Shown here piece after piece: positions 34,425-46,215 of a stretch of 64,000 bases of DNA. The number at the start of each line of letters is the position of its first letter. Within the stretch, counting starts at the first letter, position 1. The stretch is from Sphaerosporella brunnea (lineage: Eukaryota; Ascomycota; Pezizomycetes; Pezizales; Pyronemataceae). The stretch is taken from NCBI GenBank assembly GCA_008704415.1, contig VXIS01000136.1:1-64000 (forward strand), in the 5' to 3' direction. The notes under the pieces were generated by a model. It was not told the DNA's origin, ran no database searches, and saw nothing but the letters and a program-made list of their open reading frames with translations. The translations under genes were made by a program, and so were the position numbers.

Positions 34425-35215
34425 CTCGCCCAGTATTGAGGTAGACTCGAGTTTTTCCCAATCCACCTCCCACTGGCAGAACGGGGTCCCAGCAAGCTCT
34501 ACAAGGCAGCTAGCTGCAGGGCCGTGGTAAACTAACATTTGGAGTAGAACGGAGAAGAAAGAGGTTGGATGATGTAAGCAGTAGTAACAGTGTAAGTAAT
34601 AGACCAATGGCTACGGTAGATCGTCCCCTTTACTGTTTACAGTAGGTGTCGATCTCCTAGTAAGCTGGAGACCGTGACATCACATGCGGCGCTGCAACGG
34701 CAACAATCCAATACCACAGCCCGCACAAGAATAAAACCAACGTTCCGCGAATTGCCGAGCCACGAGAAATGCGGAGATCGCAGGCCGTGAGGATCCACAG
34801 GCAAATGAGAAGCCCGGGGAGGAGGAAGTAGACTACAAAGTTGTTGTAGGGGAAGGGGACATCGGGGAAGAGAGGAAAATGCCGAGGTGCCAAATATACA
34901 CGTGTCCTCCCGCTGAGTCACCACCTCTCTTACATAGACTCCACGCGACGCCCACGAGGTTCGCGATGCGACATCTCTCGCCGCCGCTCAAGTGTCTCAG
35001 TGCCGCCCCCAAAATTACCCGGGTCGTGAATTACGCGCCGGACAACGGGATGAAACTGTACCTACATAAGTACTTAAGTAGGTCATTACGCTAGCCGTTG
35101 GCTAGAGTGAGCAGAAGGTACCTAGGTAGACTTCCTACTTACTCTAACTTATTTAACTTCCCCAGCTTTTTTAACCTCCAGCTCTGCTCCAAAGTTAGGA
35201 TCTGCGAATCGCACA
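34425..35215. other. Intergenic region with a possible small membrane-protein frame
   Basis: On the minus strand at 34893-34657 an open frame reads NNFVVYFLLPGLLICLWILT, then RGTLVLFLCGLWYWIVAVAA, two hydrophobic segments. It has no in-frame ATG before them, so it would need an upstream exon that I cannot fix. Around 35060-35150 there are several TAGGTA/TACCTA words. The rest is unassigned. Confidence 0.25.
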
Positions 35216-36253
35216 ATGACTTCCACCGCGAGCGCTCCCGCTACTCCGCCATGTATTGGCACGGGTTCAAAACAATCCACCCCCACCACCCCCACCACCC
35301 CCATCACCCCCACCACCACCACCACCACCCCCACCACCCCTACAACCGGCGTGACTACGGAAGTCGGCGGCCCCACACTCCGCGAAGTATGCGCACATCT
35401 CCACGAAAAGATCAACACATTCCTGACGACGTCTCCACGGAACGAAAAACTATCCTGCGTGCAACAACAAACGCGAATCTCACTATCAGTCGTGCACGAA
35501 GCTCTTTCCCGCTACTCGTACCGTGCCCATTCCATCCACCCCCCAACAGCAACACCTGTCCGCTAACCCGGGGCCAAACAGCTTCGATGAACTCGCACTC
35601 TCCTTCAATGGCGGCAAAGATTGCTTGGTCCTGCTCATCCTCTTCCTCTCCGCCCTACACACGCACCCGCACCCGCCACCAGCCCACGCCAAAATCCAAA
35701 GCGTCTACGTGCAATCCTCGTCTCCGTTCCCGGAAGTCGACAGCTTCGTGTCGACGTGCGTATCGACCTACCAGCTCTCGCTGCACCGGTACGCGCTGGG
35801 CATGAAGTCCGCATTCGAGCAATACCTGCGCGAAAACCCCGCCGTAAAAGCGATATTCGTCGGTACAAGGCGCACAGATCCCCACGGCGAGTTTCTGACT
35901 CATTTCGATATGACGGATCATGGTTGGCCGAATTTTATGCGGATACAGCCCGTTATTGATTGGCATTACCGCGAGGTGTGGCTGGTGGGTTTCTCCTAGG
36001 GATCGGCGGTGGTAGAACCTTTGTGGGAAGGAAATGGAAGGAAATGGATGAGGGCTGATACAAAGAGTAGTTTCTAAGAGAACTCAACATCCCATATTGT
36101 TGTCTCTATGACATGGGATATACCAGTCTGGGCGGCACGACAGATACGCTTCCGAACCCCGTGTTGTTGGTGCCAGGGAGTAAAGACCAGTTCTACCCCG
36201 CATATGATGAGCGTGTTGACGACGCTCAGGAGCGTTTGGGAAGGCATCGATGA
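35216..36253 (+). CDS. FAD1: FAD synthetase (FMN adenylyltransferase)
   Basis: Makes FAD from FMN and ATP; PAPS-reductase-like fold. Exons 35216-35517, 35582-35984 and 36071-36253 join in frame to 295 residues. Motifs: the PP-loop-like [39 protein letters not shown] (family signature), [19 protein letters not shown], and [20 protein letters not shown], then [10 protein letters not shown]. The N-terminal part has a Thr/Pro tract encoded by CCCACCACC-type repeats at 35280-35345. Together with RIB1 at 3.4-4.6 kb the window holds an early and the last step of flavin synthesis, but 31 kb apart. Confidence 0.94.
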
Positions 36254-36496
36254 GGGGCCTCTGCCTTGAGCTACAGCTTAGAATGGGTGCTTTCTTTGGT
36301 AGTTAGAGGTTTTTTGGGGGGGTTTTCATATATCGATACTTTGTTCAGTTTTAGATGTAAGAAGGGGTAGATCTAGAGCTAGAGGGTCGCTACCATACGA
36401 AACTTTTGAATGATGTCCAGAAGTAAACGTAGTAATATCTTAGTTGGTGGCTTTCATTCGTTGGTGCAGTAACTGAATCGTGCATTACCTGTGACT

Positions 36497-39400
36497 CTAC
36501 AAAACCTGAATCCCTCCAGGAGCAGTCTCTCCCAATAGCCTTCCACCCATATCCCGCACGCTCGCCGCTCCACCCAACATGCGCCTCTCCAGGACAGCCG
36601 CCAGATTCTCCTCCACCACGCCCGCTTGTTCCCGAACCAACCCATCCACATCCGTAACCCTAACATACCCGAGCACCCTCTTGATATCACCGACCCTAGC
36701 CTGGAGGACCTTCCACACATCCCCTCTCCACGTCCTGCCCTCGCGGTCCTCCTCATCCGCCCTGACCAGAGCGTTCAGCACAGCACTGATGGCAACCACA
36801 GCCGCGCGCCTAAGGATCGCGCTCTCGGCGCTCGTTTCCTGCGTCAAGATTGCCAGCGAGGTGTTCAGGACTTCACCGAGCACGCGCGGGCCCATGCCGG
36901 AAGGATTCGTCTGCACCGCCGCGCCCAAGATCGAAAGCGCCGAAGCGCGGATGCGCAGGTCCTCATGCGGGGTATTGGCCCAGCCAGCCACGATTTTAGC
37001 CGCGTGTTCGCGCTGCGCAAGTTGTGTCGGTGTCAACCGTTCGCCCGTCTCTGGATCGATATCCAGATCCAGATCCAGATCCATCTCGTCATCTTTCTTC
37101 CGCAGCTGTGGCGGCGGCGGCGGTGGGTTCGGGTTTACTCTCCTCCGAGAAATGACGCTGAGCATGCCCTGCGCAACCACCTCGGCCACTTCTCCCACAA
37201 GCGCTTGACCAAGCCTCTGTACTGTGCCTAGAAGCGCCTCGCCGATCCGTAGCCTCTCGTCCAACCCGAGCTTTTCCTTGAGGTTCAGCACATCCGATTC
37301 GTTGAGGTAGGCTGACACTAGCATTTTCGTGACTGTCTTGGAATGCCTGTCAGTTAGTGCTGCGAGACACTTGACTACATTGAGGTAGACGAAAGAGTCA
37401 CCGTCCTTGAGCATTGTGATCAAGAGACGGGCTGTATTGGTGACATCGACGATTGGTGAGTGGGCGAGTATTAGCTGCCGAAGCAAGTGCAAGCCGTGCG
37501 CGCGCACGGGGACGAGAGGGTCACGAAGATAGGAGAGCGCAGTTGCGTAGGTCTCCCGTTGCTGTTCAGCGAGGGGGGGTTGGGCTGAGCCAGCCTGTAA
37601 AGTGGGCGCATGGATGAGGAGAAGTGAAGATATATTGACGGCGAGGGACGTGAGATTTGGATCGATGTCTTTTGCGTTGGATAGATATTGGAGGGACGGG
37701 TGCAAGGTAGTGACCAGACGTTCATCAGTTTCGCTGAGTTTTGTCTCAGGTGAGGACACCAGGACACTCAATAAAGTCAAGGCCATCGCCACTGTCTCCG
37801 CACGCCGGTCCTCTTCTGTGCCTTCTCCCTCGTCTCCAGTGGATTCCGGCAATTCCTGAACAATCGATCCCAAAGATGACAAGCTAGGCGCAGCGGCGGG
37901 AGTTCTTGCCTTGGGGCGTTTCTGCTCATCCAGGTAGGCGACATATTCATCCAGGATTTCCTTTATAATCTGCAAAATCTCGGTAGGCTGCTTCGCCAAC
38001 CGCTCTCCATGTGTTTGCAGCATCTCCTGTAGGATCTTGACGGTAACCAACATCTTTAATGGTTCCTCTTCCTTGTCACGGGCTAGCCAAGTCCTGAAGA
38101 TGCTCAAGAAATAATCGCTCAGTACAGAAGCCGGAACACTTTCATCTCCAAGGATTTCAAGGAATTTCTCCACCCGAAAGTTGAGGAGATCCATGTTAAT
38201 CCCACTCTTGGATGAAGCGTCCTTTTTCCTGATCTCAATCCCGCCAGTCGATCCAGGGGCATACTCCCACTCGTTGTTTCCAGTGAACAAAAGGCCTTCC
38301 TGGATCTTGCGCAACACCGAGCTATCGATTGAAACAGCAAGGTAAGATTTGAGAATTGCCGCAGCACGGTCATGCCACGCGCTGCGGCCGATAGACTGGG
38401 CGTAACACATCAGGCCCCAAAGAGGAATAAGGATTGGCGATATCAAACGTTCTGGAATAACTGGCGATGGGTGAGCTGCCATAATGGTTTCCAAATTTCT
38501 GAATGCCATAGACAGTTCTGTGTCTGAGACCAGAGGGCCTTGGTGTAGCTCTTCAACTTTTGTGCCTCCCATTGTGGTGTCAGACTCATCCACTATCTCG
38601 AACACCAAAGGGGAACATGTCGGTTTGGAGGGTGGAATGGGTGCATCTTCGAATGCCAGCAGGGCAGACGAAGATTTCTTCCCTTTATCTTTAGACTGCT
38701 CCGTCGGGAGTGCGGCGGTGGGAGATGATGGCTCAGCAACTTTGGGGTCAAATTTGCCAATGATCTTCTGAACAATCTCCCTCTCGATTGTTTCATATAC
38801 ACCTGGCCCTTTCTTTCCCAGCAGCTCTGCAATAACATATGCAGCAGCTCGCTCCATTCCTGGGTCATTGCCTCGTAAAATCTCCAATAATTGTGGGCAA
38901 ACTTTGGAAAAATAGTCCCGAGGGCTCATGTTCGTTGGGACGGACGATATCAGCCTTGATGCTTTGGATAGAGCCTCGACAGACAGCTGCGCGGACGCCT
39001 GGCTTGCGATGTTGCCACTGGAAGCTGTGGAAAGAAATAGCTCGATGATGCTTCTGACACCATGGGGTCTCGAGACAGGGAGCTGAGATAGGTACTTGGC
39101 AATTGGCTGCCGGAACCACGGCGGAGCAGCAGAATGTAGAAGGGCCAGGAGTAAAGGGAGTAGGGCCCCGGTTTGGATGCTTCCAAGAGTGCATCAGCAC
39201 CACCTTTGAGACTACAAATCACAGCAAACGGGCACTGACCCATTTATTAGATTGCTAAACCTTTCTTTCCAGACGTCTTGATCGTCCCCGGAATAGTCAG
39301 GATTAAATGCAAGTTCGCCACACCCGGCGATCAGATCAACCAGCGCTCTCTCTCGCACCATGCCCTCGATACCTGGATATCCTCCCCTGCGTGCCTTCTC

Positions 39401-39992
39401 TTTGAAATCCTTCAAATCCTTCTGCGCACTCTGGTCTAAGGTATCCTCGGGTTCCGGTCTCAGCACACTCATCAATCCGCCTACCACTTTTCCGAGAAGT
39501 TCATGGTTCTGGGCCACTTCTTCGACTCTTGAAGTCGACTGCTGCGTCTTCGGCGTCATCATGTGGCGCGGGATGACAAAGCTCCGCGCTCTTCTCTCAA
39601 TCGGTATCCCAACATGGGGCGACAGGTTTGGGTATATTCCCTCCAGGATCAGTAGGTCAAGCAATGCGAAGATCGTTCGGTGCTCGCCGGGGCGCTCGAG
39701 GCGCATCCCACTGGGATCGGAATCGCGCTCGCATATCTCGGCGTGTATCCTCAGTAAAAGGTCCAGAGCATGGCTTATCACGAGTGGCGTAGCCACGTTC
39801 TTGTCGGTGGAGGACGTGAGTGGTTTCGAGAGACGCAGAATCAGAGAAGTCTCATTGAAGGACAGGAGCTGCTCTGTGAATGCAGTGATCAGCATGCGCA
39901 GTGCAAATATGGATGGAAGAAAACAGCTTCCGATAATTACCTTTGTCGAAGACAGGCGCAAGGAAATTGTTTGCTTCGTTGATCGCGCTCAT
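36497..39992 (-). CDS. RTP1: Rtp1/TANGO6-type RNA polymerase II assembly and import factor
   Basis: HEAT-like helical protein. The yeast homologue Rtp1 helps bring RNA polymerase II subunits into the nucleus. Start ATG 39992 (MSAINEANNFLAPVFDKE), with introns at about 39880-39937, 39172-39238 and possibly one more. Family regions: FYNPDYS-like and ERFSNLINGIQTG, then PPWFRQPIAKYLSQLPVSRP and RSIIELFLSTASSGNIASQA in the middle, and MSPRDYFSKVCPQLLEIL. The C-terminal RTP1 domain reads AMALTLLSVLVSSPETKLSE, YLRDPLVPVRAHGLHLLRQL and KDGDSFVYLNVVKCLAALTD. Length about 1,130 residues, usual for the family. A poly-Asp/Leu repeat (DLDLDLDIDP) is encoded near 37070. GPN3, also a polymerase import factor, lies 5 kb away. 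Confidence 0.88.
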
Positions 39993-40322
39993 GTGGGAGA
40001 GAACGATGACAAGGTGGTTGTTGTGGTGATGCTCAGAAGCCAAGCGAATTGCGTCACTTTCATCCCTTCATAATATTCGGTTATTTGCTGAAGGCGGGTA
40101 AATCTCTAAGCGTCACAATGCTCCCCGCCGAGCTGTCGTCCGATGAGCTCGTCTGCTACCCAACACACCCACAACTCGTTCGATAACCATTGCGGTTTCT
40201 CTGTACGATGGATGGGCTTTCTTTCTCCTCCATTGCGGCTAACATGCTTTCCAGATTGAGCCCCTTGTCTCGTTCGCAAGCTCCCAAGCTCCTCGCGAGT
40301 CTTCGCTGTCCACTCCCGAAGC

Positions 40323-41087
40323 ATGTCTCGCCTCGTCCTGGCCATCGGAGACCTCCACATCCCCGACAGAGCAGCTGTGAGTTTGCGCACCTCTATTGCT
40401 ATATTCGGAGGTCAAGCTGACATGACAACAGGACATTCCAGCCAAAGTTTGTGCCCTCCGTATGCTTCTCGCTTGACCTCTCTCTAACACCACACCCGTC
40501 AATAGTTCCGCAAGCTCCTAGCTCCCGGCAAGATCGGCCAGATCCTATGCCTTGGTAATCTCACTGATAAAGAAACCTACGAATTCCTACGCAGCGTCGC
40601 ACCGGACATCCAGATCGTAAAGGGCGACTTTGACGTTGAGGCCCCCGGCTTGCCCCTTCACAAGGTCGTCCAACATGGCAGCCTCAGGATAGGGTTTACC
40701 CACGGTCACACGATCGTTCCCCAAGGAGATAGCGATAGTTTATTGATTGAGGCGAGAAGACTGGATTGTGATGTGCTTTTGTGGGGTGGAACGCACAAGT
40801 TTGAGGCGTACGAGCTGGAGGGAAAGTTCTTTGTTAATCCCGGAAGCGCCACCGGCGCGATATCGAGCGGATGGTGGGCCGAGGGGGAAAACCCGATTCC
40901 CAGCTTTGTATTGATGGACGTGAGTGACTCTCTGTCGGGATACCGGACGGCGACGGCTAACTCGCCGATACAGGTTCAAGGAAGTGTACTCGTGATGTAT
41001 GTCTACCAGCTTCGGACCGACGATAAAGGAAACGAGAGCGTCGCGGTAGAAAAGATCACGTACAGAAAGGAGACGAATGGCTCATAG
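40323..41087 (+). CDS. VPS29: Retromer subunit Vps29
   Basis: Metallophosphoesterase-fold core subunit of retromer, which recycles receptors from endosomes. Exons 40323-40376, 40432-40446, 40506-40919 and 40974-41087 are each a multiple of three bases and give 198 residues. Exon 1 gives MSRLVLAIGDLHIPDRAA, the 15-base exon 2 gives DIPAK, and exon 3 begins FRKLLAPGKIGQILCLGNLT. Fold motifs GDLH, GNLTD, KGDFD, THGHTI and GGTHKFEAYE are present, as is FFVNPGSATGA. The last exon starts VQGSVLVMYVYQL. Length and order match the family. It starts 330 bases from the divergent RTP1. Confidence 0.95.
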
Positions 41088-42024
41088 GGGGCCTTGAGAA
41101 GGGGAAATACCCAGCCAGTCGTTTGGGAACCATATTAGCGTTTTGTTTTGTCTTTGTAGGATACTTATAATTCCAACCATCCAGTCTAATGAAGTCCGAT
41201 TCTGTGGTTGTCGACAATCCGCCACCGAGGACGGTGCATATTAATCTCCCAATTCAATCCAAGGGCATCGTGATGCCGGTAGCCAACAAATCATGGCTGC
41301 TGGGGTGCGTAAAAGTCACTCGGATCTCGATAGATACATACTTAAGGGCGCGTTTGGAGGGCCGCTCCGTTGCTGCAGAACAAGCGATATTACGCGACCT
41401 TGTGAGTTTTTTAAGATTCGACCTACTCGGCCTGTTTGGCGACCCATCTAATGTGGTTTCAATATCATGACAAAGGGTCCAAAAACACAAGAAGCAATAT
41501 TCTACTCAGAGTGGTTATTTCAGGTTGAAACTGCGACATCGCGAGGGCTCTACCCGCCCGCCGCCATCAAGAATCCCGCCACTACCCCCACCGTTGTGGC
41601 GTGCGGTTTCCCATAAAGCCATTTTCAGCCTTTCGGGCTCAGAAATTAAGATAGGAATCAGCGTCCTCTATTTCGATCCAGTCTGCCTAGGTCTTTTGGT
41701 GTTCGGCATGGTGTTTTACTGGCAATTTCGCCGGCGGGTACTCCTCGTGCTACGAAATCATAATTTCTACGTCATTACCAGCTTTTTCTACCAAACGCTC
41801 TTGCGCCCGAACCTTTCATGGGATTCGATAGGTTGACCTATCGCTAGGCTCATCGGTGGAATATAAGCTCCCTCCAAACGCGCCCTGAACTAGAGTATTT
41901 ACGACATCGAATAACATAGAATGAGTGATATTCTGTGCTTCGGAGCTGAGACCCGGGAATCCCAACACAACTTGTGAAAATACTGTACATTGGAAGAACA
42001 TTACGGCATCAAATAGCACCACTT
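41088..42024. other. Intergenic region between convergent VPS29 and NOC2
   Basis: About 940 bases with short open frames on both strands and no recognised protein, RNA gene or repeat. It is longer than usual for a convergent pair in this window. Confidence 0.35.
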
Positions 42025-44537
42025 CTATTCTTCATCATCCTCTTCCTCTTCCTCCTCGTCATTGTAATCATCCTCATCCATTTCACTCTCCTCGCCATCA
42101 TCACTCATCATCACATCATCGCTCTCATCCGCCTTCTCTTTCTCCCTCTTCTCGTTCTCCTCCTTCAGCGCCTCCTCCAGCATCCGCCTCTTCTCCCCCC
42201 TCACCTTTCTCTGGCTAACCACATAGGCACCCAGCGGTGTAGTTTCCCACTCCATGTCTTTCAAGAACATTTCGACCTGCGTCTTCCTTCCGGGAGCGAA
42301 ATCGATGCTCTGACGTTTCTCCTGGATGAACTTCGAGTTTGCCTCGAGCTTGGTAACGAGCAGGTGCAGAGCAGCATTGAATTTAGCGTTCTTGCTCTTC
42401 TTGATGAAGCGCTTGATAAGGACGATAGTCGGGATCGCGAGCTCAGGGAATGCGATGCTCTTGCTGTAAAGCACATAAAACTCCGAGAACAGCTCTACCA
42501 CTTGTTCCGCTAGTCCGTCCTGGTACACACGCGTACGCAGATAGCTCTTGGGTACATGGATAGTCACAGAGAAGTCCAAAGGCTTGATAGTGGATGGGTG
42601 GGGCTTCTTCTTGATTTCCGCCGACGAGAGAACTTCAAAAATCAGAGATGCAAGAGGAATATAGGCGCCCGTCGCCAGCGAGAGACGTAAGAGGGAGCGG
42701 ATAAGGAAGAAGCGGAGGGGGAAGTAAGATGCAGTGGGGATGAGTCTAAGTTGGTTAACAAAGATGCACAACAGAAGATCCCCGGGGGGGTTACCTAATG
42801 GCTCCCAAGGTGACCTGGACGAGAGGGTATATGAGCGGTCGCAGAGGCGACTCTTTACCTTCCTGCGCCTCCTTCAATCCATCACAGTGCATAGCCAACA
42901 CGCGAGACCAGAAATCGAGCGAGTGCACGTACTGCCAGTTGTAGACCGTCTTGTACGATTCCTTCGAGTTGTTGGTGATGCTGTTTCTCAGGTGCACGGC
43001 AAGCTGGCGAATGTACCCGAAACCAGCCCGATAGCCCAACTTGTCCATGCCCGGCAAACCAACAATCTCCGCGGCCGAGTTCTTCATCAGGTTGATGCCT
43101 TGGATTGTGTGTGCCGAAGTCTGCCTGCTGGCCTTGACAAAGCCAGCATACAGCGCCTTCAAACACATCTCCTTGATGCCCTCATCGCCGACAACAGCAG
43201 ATTTCCGCACCACCAAGAAAGCGGTGATTCGAGTGGCCTCGTCAACACTGTGGGTAGACCAAAGCTCGACAACCGTCTTTAGGAAGGTCTTGAGGAACTT
43301 GCGGAATGAGAGGAAGTAAGGGACGAGCTCGAGAGTGGAGTTGAGGAGCAGCTTTTGGGTAGCAGCATCAGTGAGAAGGGGGAGAAGGTGGATCAATGAC
43401 TGCGAGTGCGATTTGAGGAGAGGTGTAAGGGTGCGGTATTTCTTGGTGTCCGTGGAGACACGCATCTTGCCAGAGGCCGACTCCTTGATCGGGAGGTGGT
43501 GCTGTAGCACCTCCGGGAAGTGCTTCAGTGCCAACACCAGCAGCTCGTGGTATACTAGATTATATATCAGTATGCATATTCCTCAGATCAAACACTGAAC
43601 ATGTGGTGCAAAAATAACGAGATCAGAAACCAGCGCCCCGCCAAGGGCAACTGAAGCTGTTGGTCCGCATAGTGAAGAGTACAAATCTCTAGGACTGGTG
43701 CCAGCTGGAAATATCATCCCATCGTTGTTGCAACCATAAACAAGACAGAAAAAGGAAAGAGAAAGGAACTGTACCGTCTGGATTGGTGATGGTGTACTTG
43801 AAACCGGTCGGGCCTCCTGACTCGATGTCATTGACATGCGCCGCCGCCCTGAACGCCAGTACGACCTGTCGTAGACTCCGCAGACTTTTCTTTTCCACCA
43901 GCGCATCCTTCCACTTCTTGACATCCGCCATGGTGACCTCGTCGCTCTCGCCTGCCCCCCTGCCCTTCTTTTTCTTCTTCTTCCCAGCAGCCTCTTCTTC
44001 ACCTTCCGACAACTCATCTATCGATGACAAGTCATCCCGCTCCGCCATCGAAAAGTCCAGCAGCTCGGGATCGTTCTCTTTCAGATACTTGTAGAACTCC
44101 GGGTCCTGCTCGGCGAGCCCGCTGAGCGTGTCTTTGTGCTGCGCAACCTCGTCATCGCTTTCTTCTTCCGCAGCATCGACCATGTCCTCGTCCTCCCCCT
44201 GCGGTGCGGGCTTCTTCTTCTTCTCTACTTCGCCGCGCTTTCTCTTCCCTGCCGTCTTCGTCTTGTCCTCAGGCACCTCGAAGCCACCAGCAAAGAACTG
44301 CTCCACGCTCATGTCCTCAAAGATCTGGGGTCCATCCGGCTTCTGCTTCTTCGCCTTTGGCTGCTCGCCCTCCTGGTCATCGTCGTCGTCATCTTCGCAA
44401 TTTGCCTGACGCTTCGCCTTCTTCTTTTCGCGGAGGATGAAGGCCTGCTTGACCTTCTTCTTGGCTTTTCTGTCGTCCAGAGTACGCGTAAGGTGCTTCG
44501 ACTCGAACTTTCGTGTGGACTTCTTGACGCGGCCCAT
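42025..44537 (-). CDS. NOC2: Nucleolar complex protein Noc2 (60S ribosome assembly)
   Basis: Forms complexes with Noc1 and Noc3 that bind pre-60S particles in the nucleolus. ATG at 44537 begins MGRVKKSTRKFESKHL, followed by long Lys/Glu-rich stretches with KKKVKQAF and AKKQKPDGPQIFEDMSVEQF. Then come DPEFYKYLKENDPELLDF, RSLRQVVLAFRAAAHVND and KYTITNPD. The NOC2 domain continues after an intron (about 43540-43788) as VLALKHFPEVLQHHLP and FLSFRKFLKTFLKTVVELWS, then DFWSRVLAMHCDG and YPLVQVTLGAIR. A further intron near 42745-42795 leads to the last exon (TASYFPLRFFLIRSLLRLS), which ends in a poly-Glu/Asp tail. About 770 residues. Confidence 0.94.
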
Positions 44538-44813
44538 TGTTTACGTGGTTGTGATTGTTGGAATCGAAGTGGTGTGGGCGAAGGCAAGGTTTGAGGCGTT
44601 CGAAAAATTCAGAGACCCTGGTAAACACGCTAGTCGAGGCTTGCATTCGACATCATCCAATATCACTCGGAAAATAGATTTGCAGTAAAACTTTACAGGC
44701 GCTAGGGGAGTGATTGCGCATCTCAAGTTTTTGTATGGGGATCGAAGGCTCGACAGCCACTTGCCACCAGTTTTGCCGGCCAAAAACCTGGTGCGCAATC
44801 AGCGTACTCAGCC

Positions 44814-45043
44814 GGAAAATCTACGGATCATGTGACTTCAGGGTTAGGTTTTCCTGAGCACCCTGACCGTCAGCCAGTAGGGAATGACTATCAACACGTT
44901 TGAAAATGTGTGGCATTGATCCTACATGAGTTTCAAGCGGACTGACGATGCCGTTGTTGAAAAAAGGGGGGTTATCGAGGGGAACGGATCTCCCGTTGCT
45001 TCGGAAAACCTAACCCTGAAGCCACATGATCCGCAGATTTTCC
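44814..45043. mobile_element. Inverted-repeat (MITE-like) element between NOC2 and GPN3
   Basis: 41-base arms at 44814-44854 and 45003-45043 are reverse complements except for two positions, both A/G transitions. Weaker similarity continues a few bases inward. The arms enclose about 150 bases with no gene. The arms contain CATGTGACTTCAGGGTTAGG. It sits upstream of NOC2 and downstream of GPN3. Confidence 0.75.
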
Positions 45044-45149
45044 GCCCGCGCAAATATTACTCTCAAGTGTTCAGTGGCAATGCACATCCACAGGCAAAAA
45101 AAAAATTGCATACACATTCATATGAATCAAATGAATTGATCAATCAAGT

Positions 45150-46215
45150 CTATTCTTCCTGCCAATCCTGCTCTGGTTCATCCTTCAGTTGCGGTTCCTG
45201 CACTTCTGACCAACCCAAGCAATCATCTATATAGCTCAGGATTGCTTGCACGCTGTCCTCGTTCTGGCTCTCGAGTTGTAGAAACGAAACCATGGAAAAA
45301 TCCTCGATGAGGCCCACAACAGCTGCAGCGATTTGTCAGTCTGAGGAAGGCCGGAAACATTTGACTTAGAATCCACACCTTCGTTCAGTTTGTGGAACTT
45401 GGGATTCGTCTCTGCGTGTATATCAGTCGTTATGATGGACGGATCAGGGTCCAAGAAGCGCTTTAGCTCCCGCTTGGTCACCTGGTTCTTGACGAGATCC
45501 ATTTTGCTGAGAATATTGAGGTGGGGGATCGAAAGCATGATCATAGCGCTCATTGCCGACAATGTGCCAGCAAAGAACTTGGCCTTATCCACCACGAAAG
45601 TAGATTCAATGAGATATGCGGCGCACAGATTGTAGCTCATGTGCATCGAGAGGTGTTTGCAGAGGTTCGGCAGGATAGGAACATGCGAGTATAGCTCTAT
45701 CTGTCCTGGACAGTCAAATATCGTGATGAACTCCTCGGTTGTGTCTTCGAGTTCCGATTCAAGCCAGTCTAGATTTTCCATCAAAAACCTGCACACGGGT
45801 TAGCCACCCAAAATATAGTGCTATTGCTGCTGCTTGAGGCAAGGAGAGGCGCACTCGAAGCAAGCCATCATTGCGCCATTAGGTCCCAGCCCCAGCTCCT
45901 CCATCGCATCGTCGAGGCTGATCAGGTTCTTGATGTCGACATCAGGTTCGAAATCGAATTCCTCGGCGGCGGGATCTAGGTTCACATAGAGACCTAATCA
46001 TCACCGTGACCGCGTCAGCCTGGTCCGGGCAATTATGACACGCAGGGCTATGGCATCGTACATGACCGCTTTGCGTTCTTGAGGTGAGAAATCAGAGCGG
46101 AACAAAATGTCGACTTGCACAGTGTGTCAGCCGAGAATCCACTGCGGGATTGAAGAATCTTCCTCACCTTGCCCGAGCCTGCGGGACCAACAACAAAGAC
46201 TCCGTAACGACTCAT
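45150..46215 (-). CDS. GPN3: GPN-loop GTPase 3
   Basis: GTPase needed for assembly and nuclear import of RNA polymerase II. ATG 46215 begins MSRYGVFVVGPAGSGK (P-loop); exon 1 is 46215-46168. The next exon reads VNLDPAAEEFDFEPDVDIKN, then LDDAMEELGLGPNGAMMACF with the diagnostic Gly-Pro-Asn loop. Then FITIFDCPGQIELYSHVPIL (switch II) and NILSKMDLVKNQVTKRELKR (guanine-specificity motif). The last intron (GTGTGG...CAG, about 45323-45385) joins KLNE to AVVGLIEDFSMVSFLQL, and the protein ends EPEQDWQEE at 45150. The frame that runs through this intron would end the protein wrongly. Four or five exons; about 290 residues, normal. Confidence 0.94.

Noticed and set aside
36579..37231. Plus-strand ORFs of about 200 residues
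   Set aside because: Antisense to the conserved C-terminal part of RTP1; no family resemblance.
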